DNA from: Streptomyces griseoviridis
GTDB taxonomy: Bacteria; Actinomycetota; Actinomycetes; Streptomycetales; Streptomycetaceae
Reading direction: 5' to 3'
NCBI RefSeq assembly: GCF_005222485.1
Contig: NZ_CP029078.1
Location: forward strand, 8,619,501-8,683,500
DNA: 64,000 nucleotides
The notes under the pieces were generated by a model. That model had not been told where the DNA came from. It ran no database searches and saw nothing but the letters and a program-made list of their open reading frames with translations. Every line of letters starts with the position of its first letter. The stretch's first letter is position 1. The position numbers were made by a program, and so were the translations under genes. Shown piece after piece: positions 26,857-34,747 of the stretch.

Positions 26857-26937
26857 GTGGACGGCCTGCCACACCTCGTTGCGGATGCGGGTGAACTCCG
26901 TTGACAGCCGCAGCTCCTCGGTCCTCGGGCAGGGCAC
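26857..26937 (-). pseudogene. Inverted C-terminal piece of the broken ABC ATPase
   Basis: Read on the minus strand this stretch encodes PCPRTEELRLSTEFTRI followed by RNEVWQAVHHQ, the standard C-terminal tail of sulfonate-type ABC ATPases. On the plus strand the preceding ATPase fragment stops matching its family exactly where this tail should begin. The tail thus seems to have been flipped in place. The exact ends are uncertain by about ten bases; short CCCTG/CAGGG inverted repeats lie near both. Confidence 0.6.
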
Positions 26938-27083
26938 GTGTTCGCGTCCCTCTCCGCCACCGCCCTCGGCCTCTCCGCGGCCGGCTGCTCCTCGGGCCCG
27001 GACGACGGCACCACCCGGATCAGATTCGGCTACATTGCCGACTACAACGGCGCCGGCCTGCTGGCCGTCGCCGACCGGCAGGG
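26938..27083 (+). pseudogene. N-terminal remnant of an ABC substrate-binding lipoprotein
   Basis: The frame reads a hydrophobic signal segment with lipobox AAGC, then DDGTTRIRFGYIADYNGAGL and LAVADRQG, the usual beginning of NrtA/TauA-type binding proteins. It breaks off after about 48 residues and runs into an unrelated fragment. It would have been the gene after the broken ATPase. Confidence 0.65.
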
Positions 27084-27290
27084 CGGATGCGCCTGTTCCA
27101 CCACGCGGACGAGGGCGACGGCACCCACCAGGTGCGGGCGGCCACCAGCACGGACGGCATCCACTGGACCAGGACCGGCACCTGGGCCCTGCCCTTGTTG
27201 GAGACACCGCGCATCGGCCTGGTCTCCCTCAACACCGCTGGTGCGACAGCCCACTTCGACTATCTGCGGACCTACGGCCCGGCCGACTGA
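27084..27290 (+). pseudogene. C-terminal remnant of a glycoside-hydrolase-associated beta-sandwich domain
   Basis: The last 68 codons read RMRLFHHADEGDGTHQ, then ATSTDGIHWTRTGTWALP and PRIGLVSLNTAGATAHFDYL followed by RTYGPAD and a stop. This matches the end of beta-xylosidase/arabinofuranosidase C-terminal domains (DUF1349-like). It is in a different frame from the preceding fragment and unrelated to sulfur use, marking a junction between two destroyed genes. Confidence 0.6.
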
Positions 27291-27377
27291 ACCGCACCCG
27301 CGGCCGGTGACGGCGTCCGTCGGCACCGCACCGGTCGCGGCGGCCGAGTCGCGGGGGAGGGGGCGGCGGAGGGGTGG

Positions 27378-27406
27378 TGGACGCTCGTCGAACCGTGTGC
27401 TTTGAT
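27378..27406 (+). promoter_or_regulatory. Promoter TGGACG-N17-TTTGAT
   Basis: A -35 box TGGACG (27378-27383) and -10 box TTTGAT (27401-27406) are separated by 17 bases. The -10 ends six bases before the ATG of the following small ORF, so that message should begin at or beside its start codon. Confidence 0.6.
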
Positions 27407-27412
27407 CCGGGC

Positions 27413-27502
27413 ATGGAGACCGCAGGCCAGGCACGCACCGTGCTGCTCGACCCGTTCTGGGTGGGCCGCCGCGCCGATCAGTTCGACCAGACCTGTCGCT
27501 GA
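27413..27502 (+). CDS. 29-residue leaderless leader ORF ending Cys-Arg, upstream of the flavin monooxygenase
   Basis: The ORF begins METAGQARTVLLDPFWVGRR and ends ADQFDQTCR. It has no ribosome site and starts where the preceding promoter should initiate. A GRR core and a cysteine next to the stop resemble leader ORFs of sulfur genes, and the gene that follows is a flavin monooxygenase of the organosulfur type. It lacks a poly-Cys tail, so the call is weaker than for 22247-22315. A CCTCCG at 27625-27630 complementary to the CGGAGG at 27670-27675 could mask the next ribosome site. Confidence 0.5.
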   Translation: METAGQARTVLLDPFWVGRRADQFDQTCR

Positions 27503-27682
27503 CCGCTGCCTCTCCGCTCCCCACCTCCGCCCCTCGGCGCCCGCCCGCGTCCACCCCTGCCCGCCGACGGCCGCGACCCACCCACGAATGACGTCCGCCG
27601 CGCGAGGCCCCGCCGGGGCGGTGGCCTCCGTCGCGCCCGCCCGTGTCCCGCACCGCCCGGACCGAACACCGGAGGAACCCCC

Positions 27683-28786
27683 ATGACCGCACCCGCCGCA
27701 GGACTGCCCGGCCTGTACCTCGCCCTGGAGGCCGACGGGGACGGCGCCCACCCGGCCGCGCCGCGCCACCCGGGCCGTCCGGCCGACGCGGCTCTCACCC
27801 CCGGGGCGCTGCGAGAGACGGCCGCGGCCGTCGAGAACGCCGGCTTCACCCTCGTCACCTTCGCGGACTCGCCGCTGCCGCCCGAGGCCGCCGGGCAACC
27901 CGTGGCACGGATCGAGGCCGGCGTCCGCGCCGCGTACCTGTCGGCTCTCACCGACCGGATCGGGCTCGCGCCCACCCTGCACGTCACGACCACCGAACCC
28001 TTCCACCTCGCCACCCAGCTCGCGGGTCTCGACCACGCGTCCCACGGACGGGCCGGCTGGGTCGTCGGCGCCGCGTCGACGGCGGCCGAACTCGCCACCG
28101 TGGGACGGGATTTCCTCTCCGCCGAGGCGCTGGCCGCCGAGACCGCCGATGTCATCGACACCGCGCGCGCCCTCTGGGACTCGTGGGAGGACGACGCGAT
28201 CGTCAAGGACTCCGCCACCGGCCGCTTCCTGGACGCCGACCGGGTGCACCACATCGACTTCGAGGGCGCTACCTTCACCGTCAAGGGGCCCCTGATCACC
28301 CCGAGGCCGCCGCAGGGCCAGGTCGTCGTCCTCGCCCCGGACGCGCTGGACGTCGACGCCCGCGCCGATCTCGTCCTGGTGGCACGCGACACCGTCCCCG
28401 CGATCGCCGCCCGCGCCGCCACCGCCAGGGAGAACGGCGCACCGCTCGTCCTCGCGGAGGTGGAGGTCGTCCTCGACGCGCGGGCCCCGGCCGCCGACCG
28501 GCTCGCGGAGCTGGACGCGGACGCCCCCTGGCCACCGACCGGGCGGCTGCGGCACGTCGGATCGGCCGAGGCCCTCACCGAACTGCTGCGCGCGCTCGCC
28601 GAGTTCGTGGACGGCGTCAGACTGCACCCCGCCGTCCTCGCCGTCGACCTGCCGGTCCTGACCGAGCGGGTGCTGCCGGCCCTCGCCGCCGAGGGACTGC
28701 ACCGCGCGCCCCGACCGGGCGCCACCCTGCGGGAGTCGCTGGGGCTGCCCCGCCCCGCCAACCGCTTCGCCACCGCACGCGCCTGA
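27683..28786 (+). CDS. LLM-class flavin-dependent monooxygenase, organosulfur type
   Basis: 367 residues of the bacterial luciferase fold close to the NtaA/SnaA/DszA/SsuD group: LETAAAVENAGF-like helix (RETAAAVENAGFTLVTFADS), LAPTLHVTTTEPFHLATQLAGLDHASHGRAGWVVGAAST and DTARALWDSWEDDAIV with KDSATGRFLDADRVHHIDFEG. The last block is a family signature. These enzymes use FMNH2 from a partner reductase to cleave C-S or C-N bonds. ATG 27683 follows GGAGGA. No reductase gene lies adjacent. Its leader ORF and position next to the importer and TauD-like gene support a role in liberating sulfur. Confidence 0.85.
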   Translation: MTAPAAGLPGLYLALEADGDGAHPAAPRHPGRPADAALTPGALRETAAAVENAGFTLVTFADSPLPPEAAGQPVARIEAGVRAAYLSALTDRIGLAPTLHVTTTEPFHLATQLAGLDHASHGRAGWVVGAASTAAELATVGRDFLSAEALAAETADVIDTARALWDSWEDDAIVKDSATGRFLDADRVHHIDFEGATFTVKGPLITPRPPQGQVVVLAPDALDVDARADLVLVARDTVPAIAARAATARENGAPLVLAEVEVVLDARAPAADRLAELDADAPWPPTGRLRHVGSAEALTELLRALAEFVDGVRLHPAVLAVDLPVLTERVLPALAAEGLHRAPRPGATLRESLGLPRPANRFATARA

Positions 28787-29168
28787 CCCGACTCCCGGTA
28801 CCGCCCTCAACTCCCGTCCCTTTCGACCCGGATGAGATCCACCCCCGCTTCGGCCACTCCCGCCGCAATCCCGGCCCGCCACGCGTACGAGGTCAGTCCG
28901 CCCCCGCCCAGGCCAGCGCCGAACCTGCCATCAGGCCCCCTCCTCACCGCCGAGGACCTGCTCCTGCTCCTCGCGGCCCTCGGGCGGACGGTGCCCGCGC
29001 TGACGACGGTCGTGCCCGACGTCTGGCGCGGCCACCCGGCGACGCTCCTCGCGGGTCTGCGACCGCCCGCCGCTACAACCTCCCGGTGCCTTCGCGGGTC
29101 CAGCAGGTGTCCCGGCGGACGGTCCAAGTGCCGTCCGCCGCACTCCACTTGAACCGAGGAGACCTACC
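28787..29168. other. Gap without a recognisable gene
   Basis: Both strands stay open over much of this stretch, but no frame gives a recognisable protein or a ribosome site. It may be decayed sequence. A GAGGAG ribosome site for the next gene lies at its end. Confidence 0.4.
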
Positions 29169-30092
29169 GTGCGGATACCTCTGCGGGGCACCGTCGGGTC
29201 CCTGGCCGCCGCTCTGATCGGGGTCGCCGTGCCACAGGCCGCCGTGCCCGCCGCCCACGCCGGCACCGCCGGGCCCGACCTGGTGGTCTCGGCGCTGCCG
29301 ACCGCCACGCCGAAGCCGGGCGAGAGCTACGACAGGGCCGTCACCGTCACCAACCGGGGCCCGGCTCCCGCCACCGACGTCACCTTCCGGATCCGGCTGA
29401 CCCGGGGCCTCGCCTTCACGGACACCGCGGCGGACTGCGCCTACACGACCCTCCCCGGCGAGGTGCGGCAGGCGCGCTGCCGGCTGGGGACCGCCGTCGC
29501 GCCCGGAGCCTCCGTCACCACCCCGGTCCGCTTCACCGTGCTGCCCAAGGGACTGCTGGAGGTCGTCGAGTACGGCACCGGAGCCGACGGCACGCCACCC
29601 GAGACGGCGGGCTACGACGACGCCTACCGCCGCCTCGCCCTCTCCGTGGACAGCACCGCGGACCTGGCCGCCGTCGGGGACCGGGTCGACGTGGCGCCGG
29701 GCCGGGTGGTGAAGGCCACGGTCAGACTGCGCGACAACGGTCCCGGCTGGGTCCACAACCAGGAGAGCGACGACCAGCCGGGGCTGCTGGTGCGCATCCC
29801 GCCGGGCACCACCGCCGTCACCGTGCCCAAGGAGTGCGCCCCGTTCGCCGTCGACGGTCCCGCCGGTCCCTCCGAGCCGGGCCACCGCACCTATGTGTGC
29901 TGGCGGGCCGACAACCTCGTCGAGGTCGGGCAGTCCATCAGCCACACCTTCGGCCTGAAGGCCCCGAAGAAGGCCCGTCCCGGTGTCACACGCGGCACCG
30001 CGACCGCCACCTCCGTCTACGGGATCCACCCCGACTTCGACCACAACCCAAGGAACGACACCGCCCTCCTCACCGTCCGGGTGACGCGGTGA
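29169..30092 (+). CDS. Secreted protein with DUF11/CARDB-like Ig repeat
   Basis: 307 residues. A signal peptide (VPAAHAGTAG cleavage region) is followed by DLVVSALPTATPKPGESYD and AVTVTNRGPAPATDVTFRI, the hallmark of DUF11/CARDB immunoglobulin-like repeats. A second, weaker repeat near residue 165 reads VKATVRLRDNGPGW, and the final domain ends FDHNPRNDTALLTVRV. Cys pairs may form disulfides. Start is GTG 29169 with GAGGAG eight bases upstream. Such proteins are exported and often surface-associated; no enzyme motif is present and function is unknown. Confidence 0.8.
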   Translation: MRIPLRGTVGSLAAALIGVAVPQAAVPAAHAGTAGPDLVVSALPTATPKPGESYDRAVTVTNRGPAPATDVTFRIRLTRGLAFTDTAADCAYTTLPGEVRQARCRLGTAVAPGASVTTPVRFTVLPKGLLEVVEYGTGADGTPPETAGYDDAYRRLALSVDSTADLAAVGDRVDVAPGRVVKATVRLRDNGPGWVHNQESDDQPGLLVRIPPGTTAVTVPKECAPFAVDGPAGPSEPGHRTYVCWRADNLVEVGQSISHTFGLKAPKKARPGVTRGTATATSVYGIHPDFDHNPRNDTALLTVRVTR

Positions 30093-30274
30093 CGAGCGGC
30101 CGGACACCCGGCGCGGACACCCGGACCGCCCGACCTTCCGACCGCCGCCGCCCCTGACCCGCCGGACGTCACGCTCGGTGGCCGCCCGGACGCCGCACGA
30201 AGCGGGTCGTTTGCGGGCGGCCAAAGCGCGCAGGTGTTCTGCTTGGCAACACGTCCGGCGAAAGGAACACCGTC

Positions 30275-31780
30275 ATGGCGGCGACCGACAACGACAAGTC
30301 GGTGGACCCCGCCGCGGTCAGGCGCCACAGGGTGCTCTTCCGCGCGATCGAGAAACGACGCCACCCGAGGCTGCGGCGTACCGACATCACGGTGACCGAC
30401 GAGGCGGCGGTCAAGCGCGCCACCAAGGCCGCCGCCCTCGGTAACGCCATGGAGTGGTACGACTTCGGCATCTACAGCTACCTCGCCGCGACCATCGGCA
30501 AGGTCTTCTTCCCCTCGGGCAACGACACCGCGCAACTGCTCAGCTCCTTCGCCACCTTCGCGGTGGCCTTCCTGGTGCGCCCCCTCGGAGGCATGGTCTT
30601 CGGACCGCTCGGTGACAAGGTCGGCCGCAAGCGGATCCTCTCCATCACCATGATCATGATGGCGGTGGGCACCTTCGCGATCGGCCTCATCCCGCCGCAC
30701 GCCAGCATCGGCTTCTGGGCCCCGGTCCTGCTGATCTTCTTCCGGATGGTGCAGGGCTTCTCCACCGGCGGCGAGTACGGGGGCGCCTCCACCTTCATCG
30801 CGGAGTACGCGCCCGACAAGCGGCGCGGGTTCTTCGGCAGCTTCCTCGAGGTCGGCACGCTCGCCGGGTACGTCGCGGCCTCAGGGCTCGTCGTGATCCT
30901 CACCAGCGTCTTCAGCGAGAGCCAGATGGTCGACTGGGGGTGGCGCATCCCCTTCCTGGTCGCGGCCCCGCTCGGATTCATCGGCCTCTACCTGCGGCTC
31001 AAGCTGGACGAGACGCCCGCGTTCCAGAAGCTGGAGGACGCCCAGGCCGGCCACGCCAAGGCGGGTGAGGCGGCCGGCACCGTGGAGCCCTCCGCCGTCG
31101 CCGACCTCCGTGAGATCTTCACCCGGCACTGGAGGTCGCTGCTGCTCTGCCTCGCGCTCGTCGCGGCGTACAACATCAACGACTACATGGTGCTCTCGTA
31201 CATGCCGACCTACCTCTCCGACGAACTCGGCTACGGCACCAACCACGGGCTGCTCATCCTGCTCCTCGTGATGGTCCTCCAGATGTGCGTGATCAACCGG
31301 GTCGGACGGCTCTCGGACCGGTTCGGGCGCAGGCCGGTGCTGATGGCGGGGATGCTCGGCTTCCTCTTCCTCTCCGTGCCGTCCTTCCTGCTCATCCGGC
31401 AGGGCAACGTCGTCCTCATCACCCTGGGACTGCTCCTGCTGGGGCTCTCCCTGGTCACGATGCTCGGCACCATGTCCTCCGCGCTCCCGGCGATGTTCCC
31501 CACCCAGGTGCGCTACGGCTCCCTGTCGGTCTCCTACAACGTCGCCACCTCGCTCTTCGGCGGCACCACGCCCCTGGTGATCACCGCGCTGATCAGCGTC
31601 TTCGGCACCAATCTCATGCCGGCCTACTACGCCATGGCCGCGGCGGTCATCGGCGTCGTCGCCGTCCTGTGCATGAAGGAGACGGCCAACGCGCCCCTGG
31701 AGGGCTCCCCGCCGTCGGTCGAGACGCGGGAGGAGGCGGCGGAACTCGTCCAGGCGCAGACACCCGACCCCAGGTTCTGA
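30275..31780 (+). CDS. MFS transporter, metabolite:H+ symporter (ProP-like)
   Basis: 501 residues with 12 predicted helices. ALGNAMEWYDFGIYSYLAATI, FLVRPLGGMVFGPLGDKVGR and RMVQGFSTGGEYGGASTFIAEYAP are nearly diagnostic for the ProP/ShiA group of the MFS, whose members import proline, betaine, citrate or similar solutes with protons. The long cytoplasmic N-terminus (about 45 residues) is Arg-rich. ATG 30275 follows AAAGGA. It could serve in osmoprotection, but no osmoregulatory neighbours are present. Confidence 0.9.
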   Translation: MAATDNDKSVDPAAVRRHRVLFRAIEKRRHPRLRRTDITVTDEAAVKRATKAAALGNAMEWYDFGIYSYLAATIGKVFFPSGNDTAQLLSSFATFAVAFLVRPLGGMVFGPLGDKVGRKRILSITMIMMAVGTFAIGLIPPHASIGFWAPVLLIFFRMVQGFSTGGEYGGASTFIAEYAPDKRRGFFGSFLEVGTLAGYVAASGLVVILTSVFSESQMVDWGWRIPFLVAAPLGFIGLYLRLKLDETPAFQKLEDAQAGHAKAGEAAGTVEPSAVADLREIFTRHWRSLLLCLALVAAYNINDYMVLSYMPTYLSDELGYGTNHGLLILLLVMVLQMCVINRVGRLSDRFGRRPVLMAGMLGFLFLSVPSFLLIRQGNVVLITLGLLLLGLSLVTMLGTMSSALPAMFPTQVRYGSLSVSYNVATSLFGGTTPLVITALISVFGTNLMPAYYAMAAAVIGVVAVLCMKETANAPLEGSPPSVETREEAAELVQAQTPDPRF

Positions 31781-31781
31781 G

Positions 31782-31810
31782 CCCGCGCCCCCGGGCCGGT
31801 CCGGGGCGGG
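31782..31810. terminator. Imperfect GC hairpin between convergent MFS genes
   Basis: CCCGCGCCCCCGG can pair with CCGGGGCGGG around GCCGGT with one bulge. It fills the 30 bases between two convergent transporter genes and could end both transcripts. Confidence 0.4.
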
Positions 31811-33331
31811 TCAGGTCTGGCGGGAGTGGACCGGGTCGTTGGCCACCTCGTCCGGGCAGCGGCGGTGCGCGGTGCGGGCCCGCCGGTCGCGCCGCCAGTC
31901 GAAGGTCGCGAGCGCCAGTGACGCCGCCATCCCGATCAGGGCCGCGACCAGCGCGGTGACCACGGCGGAACGGTAGTCCTCGCCCCTGCTGAGCATCAGG
32001 TAGAAGAGGCCGGGCAGCGCGGCGGTGCCCACCGCCGCGCCCAGCCGCTGGCCGGTCTGGAGGGCGCCGCCCGCCGCGCCCGCCATGCGCACGGGGACGT
32101 CCCGCAGCGTCATGGTGATGTTCGGCGACACCACGAAGCCACCGCCGACGCCGCCGATGAACAGCACCGGCGCCGCGACCCAGGGCGCGGTGTCGAGCGG
32201 CAGCAGCCACAGCAGCAGCGCTGTACCGCCCAGACCGATGATCACGCCCGTGAGGCCGCCCACCGTGAGCAGGCGGCCGAAACGCTCCACCATGCGCCCC
32301 GCGACGACCGCGGCACATGCCGTGCCCAGCGCGAAGGGGGTCACGGCGAGACCGGAGCGGAGCGGACTGAACCCCAGTCCGTGCTGGTAGAAGAGGGCGA
32401 AGACCAGCCAGACGCCGCTGAAGCCGATGAAGTACAGGGTGCCGACGCCCGCGCCGACGGCGTATCCGCGCACGGTGGTGAACAGCCGCGGGTCGAGCAG
32501 CGGCACGCCGCCCCGGGCGACGAGCCGACGCTGGCGCACCACGAAGAGGCCGAGGACGGCGGCGCCGGCGAGGAACAGCCACCACAGGTCGGTGATGCCG
32601 CCCGAGTCCGCCTGGACCAGCGGCCACATCAGCGCGAGCACCCCGACGCCCAGGAGCAGCACGCCGGGCACGTCCACCTGACCGCGTCCGGTCGCCGGGG
32701 TGCGGGGCAGCAGCCGGCGGCCCAGCAGGACGGCGAGGACGCCGATCGGGACGTTCACGTAGAAGATCCACCGCCAGCCGTCGGGCCCGGAGGCCAGCGC
32801 GAGGATGGCGCCGCCGGTGAGCGGTCCCGCGGCGGACGAGATGCCGACGATCGAGCCGAAGAACCCGAAGGCGCGGCCGCGTTCGGCGCCGCGGAACATC
32901 TGCTGGATGAGCGCGGAGTTCTGGGGCGCCATGAAACCGGCCGCGAGGCCCTGGGCGAGCCGGGCCACCACCAGCAGGGTGATGTCGGGGGCCGCTCCGC
33001 AGGCCGCGCTGAAGAGCACGAAGCCGCTGAGCGCCAGCAGGAAGATGAGGCGCCGGTCCAGGGCGTCGCCGAGGCGTCCGGCGGTGACCAGGGCGAGCGC
33101 GAAGGTCAGGGCGTATCCGGAGACCACCCACTGCACCTGTGCGGGTGAGGCGTGCAGATCGCGCTGGATGGTGGGGAGGGCGACCGCGACGATCGTCACG
33201 TCGAGCAGGGTCATGAAACCGGCCACCAGGGTGACCCACAGGGCCCGCCAGCGCCGTGGGTCCGGCTCGTACCCCGCGTCCTGCCGATCTGCTGGGCCGC
33301 TGTCACCCGGCGGCGACGCCGACGCTGTCAC
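31811..33331 (-). CDS. MFS drug-resistance transporter, DHA2 (EmrB/QacA) family
   Basis: 506 residues with 14 membrane helices. LLDVTIVAVALPTIQRDL with its Asp, WVVSGYALTFALALVTAGRLGDALDRR, the motif-C-like GFFGSIVGISSAAGPLTGGAI, and WRWIFYVNVPIGV are typical of DHA2 proton antiporters that export drugs or toxic metabolites. GTG 33331 is used because GGGAGGAG lies five bases upstream; the longer frame is Arg/Pro-rich and not conserved in type. No TetR/MarR regulator lies next to it. A TCGGAT-GAC-ATCCGA palindrome at 33510-33524 stands upstream. Confidence 0.9.
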   Translation of the reverse strand: MTASASPPGDSGPADRQDAGYEPDPRRWRALWVTLVAGFMTLLDVTIVAVALPTIQRDLHASPAQVQWVVSGYALTFALALVTAGRLGDALDRRLIFLLALSGFVLFSAACGAAPDITLLVVARLAQGLAAGFMAPQNSALIQQMFRGAERGRAFGFFGSIVGISSAAGPLTGGAILALASGPDGWRWIFYVNVPIGVLAVLLGRRLLPRTPATGRGQVDVPGVLLLGVGVLALMWPLVQADSGGITDLWWLFLAGAAVLGLFVVRQRRLVARGGVPLLDPRLFTTVRGYAVGAGVGTLYFIGFSGVWLVFALFYQHGLGFSPLRSGLAVTPFALGTACAAVVAGRMVERFGRLLTVGGLTGVIIGLGGTALLLWLLPLDTAPWVAAPVLFIGGVGGGFVVSPNITMTLRDVPVRMAGAAGGALQTGQRLGAAVGTAALPGLFYLMLSRGEDYRSAVVTALVAALIGMAASLALATFDWRRDRRARTAHRRCPDEVANDPVHSRQT

Positions 33332-33886
33332 ATGGGCTCCTCCCACCAGGGCCGCACCCGGGCGATCCGCCGTCCATGACCTGCCCCGGCTTTCGACGAG
33401 CCTACGGTCAGGTGGGGGGCACCCGCCTGTCGACGACGGCGCCCACGGGCCCGCGCGTACACCCCCCGGGCGCGGCATCCGACCGGTGACCGGACGCGAT
33501 CGGACGCGATCGGATGACATCCGACGCGACCGGACGAGCCATGACGAGCGCTATGACGAGCGGGATGACGAGCGCCAGGACGAGATCGTCGCGGCGATCA
33601 ACTTCCCGGCGTCCCGGCGCGTCCTCCCTGTCGCCCCCGGAGCCGCCCGTCGCCGAGAGACGGCGGGCGAGGTGGCCCGGCCGGTGGACGCGAGCCCTCG
33701 TGGGGACGGCGGACTCGCGCCCGGCCGGGCCGCCGACATCGCGAGGTCTCCGCGCCGTGGCGGGTTTTCGCACAGAGGATCGGGCTACCCGAGGGGGAGA
33801 CGTCGCGCGTCGGCGACGACGCGCAACCGACAGGCGACACCAGGCAACGACCGTTACGCCAGGGACCACGGAGACGGAGAGGACAG
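33332..33886. other. Repeat-containing gap upstream of the DHA2 transporter
   Basis: No recognisable gene on either strand. The region carries the TCGGAT-GAC-ATCCGA palindrome at 33510-33524, two copies of CGGACGCGAT just before it, and the 12-base repeat at 33541-33588. It should contain the transporter promoter. Confidence 0.45.
33541..33588. repeat. 12-bp tandem repeat, three to four copies
   Basis: ATGACGAGCG plus two variable bases occurs at 33541, 33553 and 33565, with a degenerate fourth copy (AGGACGAGATCG) at 33577. Confidence 0.8.
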
Positions 33887-34072
33887 ATGACGACCGTGAC
33901 CAGAGGCACCGCACGGACACCGTCCATACGCATCGCCCGTACCGGCTGGGCGCTGGCCCGCCGCCCCCGCGACGGGGGCGTGCGCACCTGCGTTCCGGCG
34001 GTCGTGGACCGCGACGTCACGGCGGTCGCGCCCACCGGCGGGGAGCAGAACATCGTCAGAGGCGCGGACTGA
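33887..34072 (+). CDS. Small basic hypothetical protein
   Basis: A 61-residue ORF beginning MTTVTRGTARTPSIRIARTG, rich in Arg, Thr and Val with no signal peptide or membrane helix. A purine-rich GAGAGGACAG immediately precedes the ATG, which is the main reason to believe it is translated. I do not recognise a family. A clear terminator hairpin lies about 120 bases downstream, consistent with a short monocistronic transcript. Confidence 0.4.
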   Translation: MTTVTRGTARTPSIRIARTGWALARRPRDGGVRTCVPAVVDRDVTAVAPTGGEQNIVRGAD

Positions 34073-34404
34073 ACGTCCGGCGCGCCACGGAACGCCGGGC
34101 GCGCCACGGAACGTCCGACGCGGACCGGACAGCCGACGCGGACCGGAGGTCCGGCGCCGCCGGGCCGGTTCCGCCGGATCAGCACAGAGAGGGCCGGAGG
34201 ACGGCGATCGTCCTCCGGCCTTCGTGCGCCCGCCCGCGGCCCTGCCCCGCGCCCGCCCGTGATCCGTGGGCGGGCTCGCGGGCCCGTTTCGTGTTCTGGA
34301 CGGCCGGCGCGGCAACTCTTCGTTTTCCGGCCCGCTGTTCCCGCTTTCCGGGGGCACCGTGACAGTGAGCCCGTCGCCGTGCCCGGAGGGAAACAGCCCG
34401 CACG
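34073..34404 (+). other. Gap with short direct repeats and terminator
   Basis: No gene is seen. GCGCGCCACGGAACG occurs twice 19 bases apart (34080, 34099), and GACGCGGACCGGA twice soon after. The terminator at 34189-34223 follows. The remaining part leads to the ANTAR gene, whose GGAGGG ribosome site lies unusually far (about 14 bases) upstream. Confidence 0.5.
34189..34223 (+). terminator. Rho-independent-like hairpin
   Basis: GGCCGGAGGACG (34192-34203) pairs perfectly with CGTCCTCCGGCC (34209-34220) around GCGAT, extended by flanking G-U and A-T pairs. It lies downstream of the small ORF at 33887. Confidence 0.7.
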
Positions 34405-34740
34405 ATGTCAGAACACGAACACGACAGCAGAATCTCCGCCCTGCGGGAGGAGGTCACGCAGCTGCACCGGGCCGTCGCCTCGCACGCCGTCGTCGACCAG
34501 GCGATCGGGGTCGTGGTGGCCTACGCGGGGCTGCGCCCCGACACCGCCTGGGAGGTGCTCAGGGAGATCTCGCAGCACTGCAACATCAAGCTGCGGGAGG
34601 TCGCCGAGCACCTCGTGCGCTGGCCCCGGCTCGGTGAGCTGCCCGCGCGGCTCCGCGACGCCCTCGACACGGCCCTGACGGGGCGCGGCGCCACCCCCGT
34701 GAGCGTCGTCGCGCCGCCGCCGGGCGCCGCCCGTGAGTGA
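34405..34740 (+). CDS. ANTAR-domain RNA-binding protein
   Basis: 111 residues, almost only an ANTAR domain: a coiled-coil start (ISALREEVTQLHRAVASHAV) followed by VDQAIGVVVAYAGLRPDTAWEVLREISQHCNIKLREVAEHLV, where the AIG-V-x-x and A-W-x-x-L-R-x-x-S-x-x-x-N positions are the family core. ANTAR proteins bind paired RNA hexaloops and antagonise terminators. Here there is no GAF/PAS sensor, so the input is not encoded in the same chain. An AraC regulator gene ends eight bases away on the opposite strand. Confidence 0.85.
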   Translation: MSEHEHDSRISALREEVTQLHRAVASHAVVDQAIGVVVAYAGLRPDTAWEVLREISQHCNIKLREVAEHLVRWPRLGELPARLRDALDTALTGRGATPVSVVAPPPGAARE

Positions 34741-34747
34741 GCCGCCG

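Noticed and set aside
26393..27310. Single 305-residue ORF over the ABC relic
   Set aside because: It is open by chance across unrelated fragments; only the first part resembles an ABC ATPase and the P-loop is absent.
28807..29148. Minus-strand ORF ending SYAWRAGIAAGVAEAGVDLIRV, considered as a TIM-barrel remnant
   Set aside because: The resemblance is confined to a short stretch, with no ribosome site or second motif.
30234..30252. GTGTT/AACAC stem-loop before the ProP-like gene, considered as a riboswitch
   Set aside because: Only five base pairs and no known riboswitch core; too weak to list.
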